From positions 70,673,362-70,737,361 of the forward strand of contig NC_065535.1 of NCBI RefSeq assembly GCF_932294415.1: 64,000 nucleotides of DNA, read 5' to 3'. Below, one piece after another: positions 23,401 to 35,540 of this stretch (position 1 is its first letter; each line of letters begins with the position of its first letter). This DNA comes from Quercus robur (taxonomy: Eukaryota > Streptophyta > Magnoliopsida > Fagales > Fagaceae). Under the pieces are notes generated by a model that was not told the DNA's origin, ran no database searches, and saw only the letters and a list, made by a program, of their open reading frames with translations. The translations under genes were made by a program, and so were the position numbers.

Positions 23401-26400
23401 CATTGGTGGGTAACTCTTATTAATTAAATTAGTATTTAACCTCAAGATCAGATTCTGGAAATAAATTACAGTACTGCATGTGTGCAAATACATTTCATAT
23501 CAGAACATCGATGTATGGCTACCAAAAATACTTTCTTTGAAAGCTGGTAAAGATCCAGTGCTGGGAAAGCCGATAGATAACTAAATAATGTTTCAAAAGA
23601 TTACTGAATAAAGAAAAGTAACTTACAAGGGGATGATCTCGCCAAAACTCAGGTAGTGATCTCCTCTGCATTATTACAAAATATAGAACAGGTAAAATTA
23701 CAGAATCCTCAACAAGGAAACTTGAAAAATGTATGACTTCATAATGATGAGAAAAAATTGTAATACAAACATTTCTCAAATAGTGAAAGCTATGAAGAGT
23801 ACACAATCAGAAATTAAAACTGAATGCACTAAGAAATAAATTAATCATTGAGAGCAGCTGAGCATGTCTTCCCAGTAAAGTAGCTTGGTTTCGCTCTAGC
23901 ATGCCTAACATTACACTTCATTTTCAACATCTAGAAGTTCACGCAAGTGAATTTTAAAATAAATTTATTTTTAATAAGGGAACATAAGTACATTTTGCCA
24001 ATTTTTCAAATGTCAAAATGTTGTCAAAGTTCTTAAATATCTACACAACAATAGCAAAATAGGGACAATATGAAGTTTAAGCACCTATGATTTTTCTAGC
24101 TGACAATAAAGATGATCTCTTCAGTCTGCTTTGTGCTCTTTTTGCACAAAATAGTTTTTTTCAGTATACATCTTTCTTACTTATCAAAAAAGAAAAAAAA
24201 GATTATCTCTTCACATTTATATAGTGGCTACAGCCTCAAATCATAATGAAGACAACTTGCCTTGCAATACTCTTGAAACCTGGGAAATATAGTACTGTCT
24301 TTCACAACAACCTCTGCATGCTTTCTGGTCAGAACAACCCACTGCAAGAAGACGAAGCAAAGACGTGAGTCAGACATTCTATTTCTAGAATTTTTATTGA
24401 ACACCAAAAGCAATAAATCTAATATGTAAAATTCTTACCTGAGATCCTTTCCTCCAGTTATGAACTGGAATAACAGGATCCATTTTTGGATTGTAGCGAC
24501 CCTCTTTTGTATCAGCAAAGCTGCTTCCACCATTTAATTGTCAAAAACACATTAGTAACGTGACCAATACGAAATGTGCAGAGATCTGATGAATCATCCT
24601 ACCTCAGCAAGGGTATGGAAGAAAAAGGAGATCAAAGACATTCATCCACACAGGCAGGAAATACATACATACACCCAACATAATTTGTATTTGTGTTTGC
24701 GTGTGTGCATGCGTGTGTGTGCGTTTGTATGTGAGGGGGAGGAGAGATGCACACACTTGTTTAAGGACTGGACCACTGACCTGTCTACAAAACTAGTTGA
24801 TGTGGACATGATATAGTCATAGGTGTAGCTGAAGTTGTATAGAGGTATGCAGCTGAAAAGAGATCAAGTAACTGAAATATTGTTAGACAAAAAAATCACA
24901 AAAAAAAGAAGCAAAAATATACATTATTGTATGATAATAAACAACGGACTTTGCTCCTTAACCAGACATCTACCTCCTAACCAATTAAATGCATACATAA
25001 CAAAGCATCTAAATAATCACAGTTAGAAAGTTCCAACTCAAAGACAGAGAAATGCAGAGCATATACTCAAGCAGTAATTATGAAGATCAATTGTCACCTG
25101 TCTGAGAGAAACACAAAGCGTTCATTATAAGGATCATCAAGTGCATGCTTAAGCAATCTTCGCTCTGCCTCAATCATGCTGGCTTCACCCCAGTCTACCT
25201 GGTATATGATAACATGAACTGAATATTGTCATGCCAATGAAAATAGCAAAGTAAAAATTTACATTTGATCACAACTTTTACGTTATGAACCAAGCCAACA
25301 GGAATGCATAAAGTACACTGATTAAAATACACAGGTAAGCTACACTGTAATTAATTTTACTTTGGGCACTATGTTGGTTTTATAGGAATGATATCATTAT
25401 GTTAATGATCTATGCAACATAGATCTGGCAAATTAATCAAACATGTATAAGTAGGGAGTTGCAGCAATGGAGCATTATGTATACATCATGCATTCTCACA
25501 CGCACACGCATACAAGTTATACATGTATGTACATGCACAAACACCACGTTAAAGAAAAATTAAACTGCTTCCAAAAACATATTATGCTGAGATATCCAAG
25601 TAACAGGCATGTAGTTTCTATATAAGATTCCACAGGAGGAATGAGAACCTGTATGCTATCATTAACTTGACGATTCAAAAAATAGACTGATCTTGTTGTT
25701 GCCTTGCTGAACAGAAACCCAGGCCTAGAGTGAACAGAAATTGAAAATTTATTCTCCCCTCCCTGCACAACAAGATAATTCATTCTTTAGTAAACATGGA
25801 AGACATCATATTGCTCGTATTCACAAGTGCTTTTATATAATTATCCACACAAAAAAAAAAAAAAAAAAAACAGAGTTTCAATATTATCAAATACCATAGA
25901 AACCATTGTATCTATCTTATATAATTAGGAGATGCAGGGACATGTCTGCCCATAGTGAAACATCCCACAACGACCCCCTAACCCATTATCAAAATGATTA
26001 AAAGGGAGACAAAAAGTAACCTGCGAAACACAAGTGTTATCAACATGAATTGATCCGATCAATTAAATTAGTATCTATGCTAATTTTATTCACCCTTTTG
26101 AACCAGTCAATTGTAAGCTTTTGAAGAAGTGTGTATAGTGAATCAAATTTTTAAGAAGATAGAAGTTACAAATTGATACTCCAACTTTTTTTTATAGATA
26201 AGTAAGTTTTGACCCCAAGGGGTGGAGGAATGGAAGATTTGAACTAGTACCCCAACTCATTTTCAATAAAGATACAATACAACATATTCAAAGGTAAGTA
26301 ACTGCACTCAACTTTTCGGAAAAATTCACAAAACATATACAAATTACATTCCAAATTATGAAATTACAGACAAACTATCTAGTCTTCATTATTGTCATTA

Positions 26401-27992
26401 TATTTGGCTAAAAAAAAAAGCATATACATGATACTATACTTGCAAGAAACAAAACAGTAAATAGCCAGTTGATTATCCCCAAAAATAATAAGTAACTAAA
26501 TTAAATGAAGTAGAGGAAAAATTGCTCATATATAAACAAAATGTCACATGAACCAATATGGAAATTATCTCTATATATTAAGACAATTTAGAAAATTAGT
26601 TACGGCTTCAAAAAATGTCAAAAATACCCCTAATCTAATTATATAATCCTTATTCTTAAAAAATAAAAAAACGGGGTTAAAATTGTAATTCAACAAAATT
26701 TATAAAAAAAAAAAAAAAACCTACCCAAGAAACTTTTTTCCTAAAAAGTAGCACACTCTCTATTTAAATATATCTCATGCACGTTTGATGCATTTTCCCT
26801 AAAAACTAGCACACCCTGTTTATTCCATTTCAAATCCTAAATTTTAGTTTCGTAAAAGTTCCTTCAGGTGTAACCTCACTAATAATAGCTAAATTCAAAT
26901 TGAAAAATTACATTAAACTCAAAATAAGAAAATAGCCTCATCGCACATGCGGAGTGTGATGTGAATGTGATGAGCCTAGTATTTATTAAACAGTTGCTAT
27001 AAGTTATATTACAAAAAACTATAGATGCTTAGAATGCAGTGTATATTGTCATCAATGAAGTTACACATTAGATGGATTTTTTTTTTAAAAAAAAATTTGG
27101 TTGAAAAGTACACAATAGATGGAAAATTCTAAAATTACAAAGAAACAATCTAATTACTATTATACTCATTTGAATATAATTTTACTATTATTCTTATTAA
27201 AACATATACATAGTGCTATATTTTTCAATAGCTACTTAGTTCATACTCAAAAATTAATAATTAAGTAAACAAAGCAGTAGCTAAATGGAAATTAAATTAA
27301 TCGAACAGTCACTGTCCATAATAATTAGGTTAAAACATAAATTCTTATCCCCTCGTTCATAAAATTAAAATCCAATTACTATTATTGATAATATACCATG
27401 CTTAACAATATCAAAAACATAAATACAGTGCTATTCTGATAGAAACTTGGTTCATCCCCAAAAAGTAAATAAAAAATAGCATAATTTAGGAAATCACTCA
27501 TTTATTATTGTATATATTAACATGGAAATTGAATTAATCAAACAGTCACAATCGGTAATAATTAGGAAAAACCACAAATGCTTAGCAAGTAGCAGATATT
27601 ACATCACGTTGTTAACGAAATTGCAAATAAATTTATCTAATAGAATACTTATCTACTATGCATGGAAAATTGGAAATCAAATTAATCAAACAGTAACTAT
27701 AGCTAAATCATTAGGAAAAAAGTGAAGAACCATGAAAGCTTAAGAGTAAAAGAAAACATACACGAAAGAACGAGTCCCAAACTATTTCAAGAGGGAGCCG
27801 ATTCCTGGCGATGAACAAGAAGGCGATCTTCGGCTTCTGGACGAGCCTCGGGCCGAGCATCATGATCCGACTGCACTGGCTCTGCATCATCATCACCAAA
27901 GTTCCGAAGCAAAACCCTAAGAGAATCACCGCGAAAAGCTTCCTCCTCCATTTGTAATGCGATTTCTGCTGCTGCGTAGCCTTTCGCTTCAT
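20405..27992 (-). CDS. GT14-type (core-2/I-branching-like, DUF266) glycosyltransferase, 11 exons, 371 aa
   Basis: Probably a Golgi type II membrane glycosyltransferase of the plant DUF266/GT14 group; donor and acceptor cannot be read from sequence. Minus-strand exons: 27,992-27,762; 25,762-25,649; 25,198-25,098; 24,852-24,781; 24,520-24,439; 24,341-24,261; 23,665-23,627; 23,228-23,163; 22,063-21,914; 20,737-20,609; 20,455-20,405. They sum to 1,116 bp with all phases matching. The protein has a short basic N-terminus, one membrane anchor (about residues 19-36) and a lumenal domain. Family motifs are PKIAFLFIARNRLPL (exon 1), HSRPGF (2), FVFLSDSCIPLYNFSY (3-4), WVVLTRKHA (6), RSLPEFWRDHP (7), DEHYVQTLLA (8) and RGWHPVTYKFSD (9). 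The start is the only in-frame ATG before the anchor. Intron 6 is a GC-AG intron. Intron 1 hosts a Helitron, and introns 8 and 9 each host a SINE. It looks intact and functional. The last small exon (SVLGPFNE...) is the least certain. Confidence 0.93.
21598..21712 (-). mobile_element. tRNA-derived SINE, minus strand
   Basis: It shares order and length with the SINE copies at 23,290 and 60,700: GAGCTCA..., a CACCTC run, a B-box-like GGATTCAAGACCC, and an ACACATG tail side. Its A box is degenerate. It lies in intron 9 of the glycosyltransferase gene. Confidence 0.6.
23288..23412 (-). mobile_element. tRNA-derived SINE, minus strand
   Basis: On the minus strand it has TAGCTCAAACGG, fitting the polymerase III A box, and GTTCAAAACTC as B box. 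It ends near GTAGACTTACC. It lies in intron 8 of the glycosyltransferase gene. Confidence 0.7.
24260..24261 (-). other. GC-AG intron donor (intron 6)
   Basis: Exon 6 ends TGCAAG and the intron begins GCAAGT, while exon 7 begins after TGCAG at 23,665. Reading CK then RRSLPEF keeps frame and family similarity, and no GT fits. AAG|GCAAGT is the standard context for the minor GC-AG intron class. Confidence 0.8.
26568..26979 (+). mobile_element. Non-autonomous Helitron in intron 1 of the glycosyltransferase gene
   Basis: Starts TCTCTATATATTAAG after an A and ends GAGCCTAG before a T. About 15 bp before the end lies a hairpin with arms CATCGCAC and GTGTGATG. TC start, subterminal hairpin, CTAG end and A/T insertion are the Helitron hallmarks. 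The start matches the minus-strand element ending at 9,277. Confidence 0.75.
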
Positions 27993-28172
27993 CTATCTAT
28001 CTATCTAGCAGAGCCGAGCTAGCCGCTCGCGGTGGTTTCGCTCAATTGTGGAGAAGCTGAAGCTCGAGATATTCATCGTCTTTCTGACGAAGATTCATCG
28101 ATTCGATCCATTTGCGAGAGAATTGGCGGAGTTCGATGACTCGAGGTGCGTGAATTCGGATTTCGTGGAAAA

Positions 28173-28175
<3 letters not shown>

Positions 28176-28215
<40 letters not shown>
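28176..28215. repeat. (GA)n microsatellite in the presumed 5' leader of the glycosyltransferase gene
   Basis: An uninterrupted GA run 185-220 bp upstream of the minus-strand start codon, so CT-rich in the transcript sense. Pyrimidine-rich leaders are common in plant genes. A TATATA-type motif at 28,332-28,338 could be the core promoter for either strand. Confidence 0.7.
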
Positions 28216-28219
<4 letters not shown>

Positions 28220-28339
28220 AGAGGCGGTGGAGAATCGAGATTCTCGTGGAAATGGAATTGGCGTGGTAATTGGGGAAGAATGGGAATTGAAATGAAATGA
28301 AGAAGAGAGGAGAAGACTGTAGAGGAGACTTGTATATAA

Positions 28340-31300
28340 AAGAGAGTGAGCGTTGGGAGCTTTGGAAATTGAAAGTGGAGTTTCTATTTACTATAGTAGT
28401 GGACTGAGAAAGACTGAGTTGGCTTTGCTTGACAAGTCAGAATGTCAGATTCCTTTTTCTTTTCTGAATTCTTTTTTAAGTTAAGTGTCACATAAAGTGT
28501 GTATTTTTTTTTTTTTTTTTTCGGTAGTTGAGTGTGAGGTAGGGGATCAAATTCTCATACAAATGTGTTTTGTTTTGATTTGGTGGAAATATGTTTTTTG
28601 TCAAGAAGAAAAAACAAAGCTCGAAATATCTACTTTTTGTTTTTTAAAGATAAACCAGCAATTTTATTTGGGCGAAAATGATATTTTTTTATTTTTGAGA
28701 AACACGACAAAATTATTACAGTACTTTTTAAATTTAAAAAGAATTTTAAAGGAGAAAAAATACCTTACCCCTTACACTTAAATGTAAGTTCACCTATCTC
28801 TTTAACTTCTCTAATGGTACACTTCACCTTTTTGTGCATTGAAGTAGCATGAAAAAGTTGGTCTTTTAGATATTATTTATGGAATTACACGCATAACGTG
28901 CATGTGTGAAAAAAAATTACAAATACTAAAGTTTTTTTTTTTTTTTTTTGGGAAGAATACTAAGACCTTAAATACCAAATTAATCACTCTTTAGGACAAA
29001 AGACAGACATATAGGAATAGAGTGTGATCACCGCGTACCCTTGGTGCAATAGTTACTTCAAATTATAAGTATTTGTTAGGTGTAAAGTGTAGGGAAGAAT
29101 ATCAAGATCTTAAATACCAAATTAATCACTCTTTAGGACAAAAGACACACATATAGGAATAGAGTGTGACCATCGCGTACCCTTGGTACAATGGTTATTC
29201 CACAAGTATAAGTGTTTGTTGGGTATAGGGTGTAGGGAACAAGCGTCAAAGTTCAAGCCTCCAGAAAAGAGTTTCACACACATATACATTTATATTAGGT
29301 TAGAGTAGAATTTCTATCTTGTATAAAATATATACATATGGAGGGAGTGGCAGTAGATTAAAATAGTGTGAACATTGTTGATTTATGTGCACCTTTTGTC
29401 CTCAAGAACAATTAATGGGGCTATTAAACTCTTAAGATTCTCAAATTGTGTCACCCATGTAATTTCATGCATAGTAAAGTGTAACATTTGAGTTCTCAAA
29501 TTGTGTCACCCATGTAATTTCATACATAGTCAAATAAATTGTAACATTTGAAAGGTCATGGAGGCAATATAATATTCCCCTAATTACGCTAGATAAAGTG
29601 CATTTTCCCCGAGTTAAAAAAGCATCAAAATCATTCTTCTACTCTTATCCATATACCATTCGATTTGTAACAAAAAACTTAAACTTCGTTTAAGCACAAA
29701 TGGATTGGATGACAAAATTGATGCCTTCTAAAACTTTTCAAGGACAGAAAGTTTTAGTTCTTATGCAAAATGCTCTCTCTCTCTCTCTCTCTCTAAAATG
29801 TTTTTAAGGTGGTTCAATGTGACTAGTGACCATCTTTGTAGTGAGAAATATAAAAATAGACATAATTTGAATTATTCTATATTTAAATATTGTCTATAGT
29901 TGGTCATGAAAATGGCATTATAAAAATACATAAATAAATGTGAAATAGAGACAATGGCGATGATGCTTATTTCAGTTCCATTCCATGGCATAATGAGAGA
30001 CTGAGAGAAACATAAGAACTACCAATCGAAGTTGTTACTACTTGTTAAGACTTCAATAATGATTCTTTGTTGGTACTCTTTATTCAGCTTATTGTGTGTT
30101 TGTTTGTATGCATTGCAATATGTTAAGCAGATGTGGTGTTTTTAAATGCAAGCAATTCACCAACTAATTATAGAAGTTGACTAAGGAGGTTCAAGTTCCA
30201 TCAGGAATTATGCCGTGCCTAACTCCAAGAGACCACTTATTGAAGTTATCTTTTCAACTTAATTGGACTAAGGAGGTTCAAACATGTGTAACCAAAGGGA
30301 TATGACGAAAACTAAGTTTTGTCCAACGTCGATATCTGATTATATATTTAACAACTATAATAAAACCTTGCAATATTTAATTTTTTTTGCCTCTTTTTTT
30401 AATATAATTATATCACTTTGATATAGAAAAATTGAATCTAATTCATCAGACAGTAATACAGTCGCCTTCAATGTTGACTTGCATGTTATCTTTGGACTTA
30501 CATTAAGCCATTGAAGGTGCCAAGATTCCTCCATGAAAATTACCTCTCTTCACGCTTATCTTCTTTTTTTTTTTTTTTTTCTTTTTTTTTGGGGATGGGA
30601 AGGATGTGTTTGTTTGTTTCAGATTACTTTCTAGTTTAATTTATATATTGCACTAAAAAAAGGTATGGTTGTACTTTTATATATCTGAAAAAATTAAATA
30701 AATAAATAATTCCTAAAACTAAACCTTAATTAGCTAATAAGAGTGCCCAAAAAAAAAAAAAAAAAAAAAAGAGACAAGAATTTGATTAAGGACTTGTTGG
30801 AGGTAGATTATAAGTAATTGTTTAAGGTAAAAAAATAAAGCAAATAATTTGCACCCACAACATATATGTAGTTGTCACTGATATCAAGCTCAAGTCACTT
30901 ATTTGAGCTTCCTAAAAAAAATTACTTATTCGAGCTAGCAAGAACAAAATATTTTACCAATTGAGCTATAATGATATGAAAGACAAGTTTAAGATTCATC
31001 TTACTAGATGAGGCCAATTCTATTAACTATGATCATCAAGGGAGTAGTTTTCCATATTAATAAAATAAAAATTTTAAAAAAATTGGTGTGACACTCGGTT
31101 GATTTTTTTTTTTTTATAGGGCACTCAGTTGATTTGTTTGTTAATATACTTTATGTTACAAAATTATGCTCAGATAAATTTGTATCTTTTTGAATGACAT
31201 TACAAAATATTCTCAAAGTATTACAATACAAAATTTCAAGTAATAAAAAATACAAAAACAAATCAGACATAGCAATATAACAATTAAAAAAAATATAAAC

Positions 31301-31550
31301 AACATAAATATTAAAACATAAAAGTATAAAGTTAATAATACAATATATAAAATAAAATAAAAATCATAAATTTAAAGTTAGAAGGTTTAAAAACACATAT
31401 GTATGTCTTATAAAAAAACCTATAAAAAATATTTTTTAATTATTTAAATATAAACAAGACAGGTGTGGGGAAAAATACTAACCCCTCTCTCCGCCCCATT
31501 TGTTATGCGGGGCAGGTCAGACGGGTACACGCAAGTGCGGGTTTATTTTC
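28340..31550. other. Intergenic DNA with small tandem repeats, no gene
   Basis: 28,953-29,093 and 29,094-29,230 are a tandem duplication of about 141 bp (TACCAAATTAATCACTC...). Each copy ends in a SINE head. 29,435-29,560 repeats a 56-bp unit twice (CAAATTGTGTCACCC). 28,888-28,912 resembles a lone Helitron 3' hairpin (ACACGCATAACGTGC). A CT run lies at 29,773-29,794. Near 31,480-31,530 a GGGGCGG-rich fragment may be the end of a decayed hAT MITE. No exon is supported. Confidence 0.55.
29172..29335 (+). mobile_element. tRNA-derived SINE, plus strand
   Basis: TGGTACAATGG fits the A box exactly, and GTTCAAGCC about 65 bp further on fits the B box. A tRNA-unrelated tail with TTCTATCTTGTATAAAA follows. 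A truncated second head lies just upstream, near 29,033-29,090. Confidence 0.7.
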
Positions 31551-31553
31551 TCC

Positions 31554-31703
31554 TCAGCAGCTAGCTTGTATGAGTTTGAGTTTCCTACGATATTCTGTAC
31601 GCATGATGCTAGCTAGAAAGGTGCGAGCTAGAGAAGGAGTGGTGAGATTGAGAGCCACCGCCACAAGGAGAAACACTAGGAATGGTTTGTAAGTAGTAGA
31701 CAT
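31554..31703 (-). CDS. Possible small secreted peptide, 49 aa
   Basis: The frame starts at an ATG at 31,703 and ends at TGA 31,556-31,554. The protein has a convincing signal peptide: K at position 6, a hydrophobic core FLVFLLVAVALNL (8-20), and a likely cleavage after SLA (24-26). A 23-residue basic tail follows, ending in KLKLIQASC with an RRK site. A TATAAAAC motif at 31,758-31,751 lies about 48 bp upstream of the ATG, a good position for a plant core promoter with a short leader. I do not recognise a family. It may instead be the first exon of a longer gene cut off by the GC-rich repeat just downstream. It reads in-frame with a longer open frame starting at 31,964, but the internal ATG and signal peptide argue for the short form. 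Confidence 0.45.
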   Translation of the reverse strand: MSTTYKPFLVFLLVAVALNLTTPSLARTFLASIMRTEYRRKLKLIQASC

Positions 31704-31750
31704 CTTTGTGCAATTGTGGGGAGTACGTAGAAGAGGAAAATAGCAAGGGT

Positions 31751-31758
31751 GTTTTATA
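31751..31758 (-). promoter_or_regulatory. TATA box of the small peptide gene
   Basis: TATAAAAC on the minus strand, about 48 bp upstream of the candidate start codon, preceded by a C/T-rich stretch. Confidence 0.45.
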
Positions 31759-31799
31759 GGAGAAAATATTTGGAGAAGGATAATAAAATGGGATAACAT

Positions 31800-32030
31800 T
31801 TTTATGTGACACTGTAAAGTAATAGTATAACCACATGAATTACATGCAGCGAGTTCTCTCACAACAAATAGATAAAATAACTTGAAAAAAAAAAAAAAGA
31901 TTGAATGACATTTTTGCATGACATAATAAAATAAAAATATAATCACATGAATTACATGCAACAAGTTCTCTCACGACAAATGGATAAAATACATCTTTTT
32001 TTTTTTTTTTGCTGAATAATGGATAAAATA
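31800..32030. repeat. Tandem duplication upstream of the small peptide gene
   Basis: Two copies, about 108 bp apart, share CACATGAATTACATGCA and AGTTCTCTCAC near 31,832-31,860 and 31,945-31,975. A shorter echo, GGATAAAATACATC, follows. Both copies contain a TGCATG core on the minus strand. If the peptide gene is real, this is its upstream region. Confidence 0.65.
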
Positions 32031-32169
32031 CATCGAGAAAGAGAATAGGATGGCATGACATCATTGACATGCACTGCAGCATTGCATAATGCCAACGTGG
32101 TTAAATTTTTCTTAACAAATTCTATTATTAATGTTTATGTAATTTTCTACCTTTTTGGGCTTTTATTTT

Positions 32170-32600
32170 TTCACTTGAACCAACACTCAGTTGGGCTTAA
32201 AAATATGGCCCAATAGCAGCAACATTCCTCCAAATTGTTAAAAAAAAACCATATCCTGAAAATTCCCAAGCTGTGAATAGAAGGCTCGACCCTACCAAAA
32301 TCAAAGAAAAACAGAGCACCCCGATTCAAAGAAACCCCAACCTGTGAATCCCAAATCTGTTGTCTCCGTCGCAGGTATGTGTTTTTGTGTGTTGAACTAC
32401 TTTCTGATATGATTTGGTTGTTGGGTTTAAGTTATTTATTATCACAACATTTGGTTTGCTGTGAAAAATTATGTAGAAAGAAAGGAATTTTAGAATATCT
32501 TGGTTGGATAGTTGGAATCATTGAAATGAAAAAGTTCACAAACATTGCATCAAGTAATACAACTGTAAGTTAATTCTGTGGCTTGAATACACTTAACATT
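32170..32600 (+). pseudogene. Duplicated copy of the first-exon region upstream of SIRB
   Basis: About 88% identical by eye to 51,755-52,140. It runs from GGGCTTAA through AGCAACATTCCTCCAAATT and CCCCAACCTG to the exon end TCGCAG, then GTATGTGTTTTTGTGTG and on into the intron. This copy has an extra segment of about 45 bp in the intron and AAG where the other copy has ATG. No downstream coding exons follow it, so it is a truncated duplicate. From 32,640 to 33,730 I see only AT-rich DNA with poly-A runs. Confidence 0.7.
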
Positions 32601-32812
32601 TAAAAAAAAAATTAGAATACTAAGTATTTAACACACGTGGCAAGAGGGGAGAATATCTTAAAAAAAACTGACGTATATATTCAAAAGAACCTAATTCTTG
32701 GATATACAATATAGACTTTAAACCATTTTAATTTACACTCATCTTTCAATGTGAGATTAACCCACAGTTTTTTTTTTTTTTTTAGAATACTAAGTATTTT
32801 AACACATACACG

Positions 32813-32850
<38 letters not shown>

Positions 32851-33724
32851 GACGGTGGGCCTAATTCACCCGACCCAAGCATGTAAAAAAACGTTATGAA
32901 TGGCTAAAAATTAAACATTTGACTGATTTTATACGGTGCACTTGATGGAAGTCTCGCCTTAAAGAGAGCATTCATTCTTGTTCCTTTTCCTATTGGCTAA
33001 TGACGGATCAAATGATACCTCATTTCTTACATAAACGATGAAATAAATTAAGGAACAAATAGGTATATTGAATGAGTAAATTTATCAAAGATAATAAGGA
33101 ATATCCTTATATTTCATTAAAAAAAAATTTAATAATAAGGAATATCGATCCTTATAGTCTACGTACACAAGATAAGTCTTTACTCCATTGAACAAGACTC
33201 ACGTTATAAGTAATTTAGTGATGATCAGAAGTTAGAACCTCCGGTTGTACTTTGTAACTCTAAGACAGAGATGACTATAAAGTGAAAGGAAAGGGAAGAG
33301 AGAAGGTACACACAATCTGATTACAAAAACTACTCCCAAGTCAAATTTTCTCTCAATACACTTCACGTGAATCTTTTTTTGACTTAATCATCGGAAGGTT
33401 TTTGGCAAACACCACACCGATGCATATTTTCTTAACTTAAGTCTTATTGCAGGTATTTATAAGAGACGAATCCAATCCCATCATCCATTGGCACTAACGA
33501 GGAACTTAACTACTAATTTTTTGCATCATCAAGTTTTGTTTCCGCTTGGAGATAGTTCTAAAATGAATGGTCGAAGAAATCTTCCACAATTGATCAAAAG
33601 GAAAAGTTTGTTTATCTTTATCTCTATATTAAAATGAGCGAGCCAATGGGAGTCCGGTTTTTTCAAGCAGCATATTTGGTCTTGTTGAGCACATTTGGTT
33701 TTTACGCGTTTCTCATCTATCTTT

Positions 33725-34003
33725 TTTACATTCGTGTATGTACAGTACACTTATAGGGATTTCTATTTACACCCTCAAGAGTCAAGAGTGGTAAGACTCC
33801 CATTCAAAGAGAATTACACGAGTTACTAGCACAATATAATTACCAATAAATTAGAAAGATAATTGGGAGGGGGGTTAATGAGATATAAATATTTTGCATT
33901 TACGTATGTACACTTATAGAGATTTCTATTTAGTATTTACCCTCTCAAGAGTGGTAAGACTCCCCATTCATAGAGAATTACACGACTTACTAACACAATA
34001 TAA
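33725..34003. repeat. Imperfect tandem duplication next to the Helitron insertion point
   Basis: GTATGTACA...CACTTATAG, GGGATTTCTATTTA, AGAGTGGTAAGACTCCC and ACACAATATAAT occur at 33,733-33,845 and again at 33,904-34,003. A GATAATT...GGG...TTAATG block at 33,855-33,885 has a relative at 47,565-47,600. Confidence 0.75.
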
Positions 34004-34254
34004 TCTATATCTATATATTACTAAAAGCTGAAGCGTGACATTTATTACTGCTGAGCTCCTGTTGCACCACTTCATCGCCATGTCATTTGCCACATAATTA
34101 TTATTTATTATTTTTTTCTATTTTTTTACAAATATATATATATATATATATAAATAGATTATTGACTTTACATATTCATTTTTGTCGGTTTTAACATCTA
34201 TATATATTTCTTTTTTATTTCCAATTTTCCTATAATTTTTTTTACATTCACTTA

Positions 34255-34452
34255 TTTTTTAAATATTTACACTTTTTTTTAATCTTTCTTCTTCCCTTAC
34301 ATTTTCATGTCCCCACTACCCTTTACTTTAATATTGTTATTCATCTTTCCCTTCATCTTCCTTTATTTGTCTTTTCTTATTCCTTCCCTCTTACTATAAA
34401 TTTGTTACTATTTTCCATTCTTTGCATAGTTTTCTCTCACAAAAAGGTTTTA

Positions 34453-34487
<35 letters not shown>

Positions 34488-35540
34488 GTTTTGGTGGATT
34501 TTTATTTTTTATTGCATCTCCGCTTTAGGTTGATAAATTTTTGTGTTTTTAAGAACTCTAATTTAGGTTCATATGATTTAGTTTTGTGTTTTAAGTTATT
34601 ATTATTATTATTATTATTTTGCTCTTTGATTGTTAAATTTTATCCAATTACATTATAAAAAATTAAAGATAGTAGATAAAAATAAAATAGTATTCCATTA
34701 CATAGCATAATTTGGATAATTTATTGTTTATTGCTATATTTTTTAATTTTTCTTATTTTTTTTCTTCTCTTCTATTTTAATCAATATTGAAACTCAACCT
34801 CATCCTCCTTATCATTAAATTATTTATATTTTCTCTCTCTTTTTGCTTTAAAGAATAAAAAATTAATATTTTACTTAAATTCAAATAAAAGAAAATTGTG
34901 CTCATCAAATTGTACTCATTTTTTTTTAACATTTATACTTTCTCCAACCTTTCCCCTTCTCTTTACTTTTTCATTTCTCCAAACATTCTATCTTGATATC
35001 ACTCTTCGTCTTTCCTTTTATCTTCCTTTATTTTGTTTCTTTTTATTATCATCCTTTTAGTATAAATTTTTCATTCACTCTTCCATTCTTTACATAATTT
35101 TATCTCACAAAAAAGTGGTTATTTCCCACTCTTTCTCCCTCAATTTTTTGGTGGATTTTTATTTTTATTTTTCTTTCATCTCTATTTTAGCTTGATGAGG
35201 TTTTGTATTCTTTAGAACTCTATTTTGGTTGATGGGATTTAGTTTTGTGTTTTAAGTTTTTATTTTTTATTTATTACTTTGATTGTTAAATATTATCATA
35301 TTGCATTATAAATAATTAAAAATAGTATATAAGAATGTACTATTATTATATTACATAGAATTATTTGGATAAGTAAGTGTTTATTGTTATGTTTTTTTTT
35401 TCTCATATCATTTTATTTAACATTTAAATCTAGCCATACCCTCATATATATCATTAAATTATTTATATTTCCACTCCTTTTTTATTTTAAAAAATTTAAA
35501 ATATAATATTTTGCCCAAATTAAATAAATAAAATTATCCA
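34255..35540. repeat. Diverged tandem duplication, about 0.66 kb x 2
   Basis: The same word order recurs at an offset of about 668: TTCTTCCTTTATTT, CTCTCACAAAAAGG / ATCTCACAAAAAAGTGG, TTTTGGTGGATTTTTATTT, GATTTAGTTTTGTGTTTTAAG, GATTGTTAAAT and ATCATTAAATTATTTATAT. The first copy contains a (TC)n run at 34,456-34,484. No coding frame is kept. 35,541-36,290 is AT-rich with no gene. Confidence 0.75.

Noticed and set aside
31465-31692. 75-residue plus-strand frame
   Set aside because: Shadow of the minus-strand signal-peptide frame; its own composition is not protein-like.
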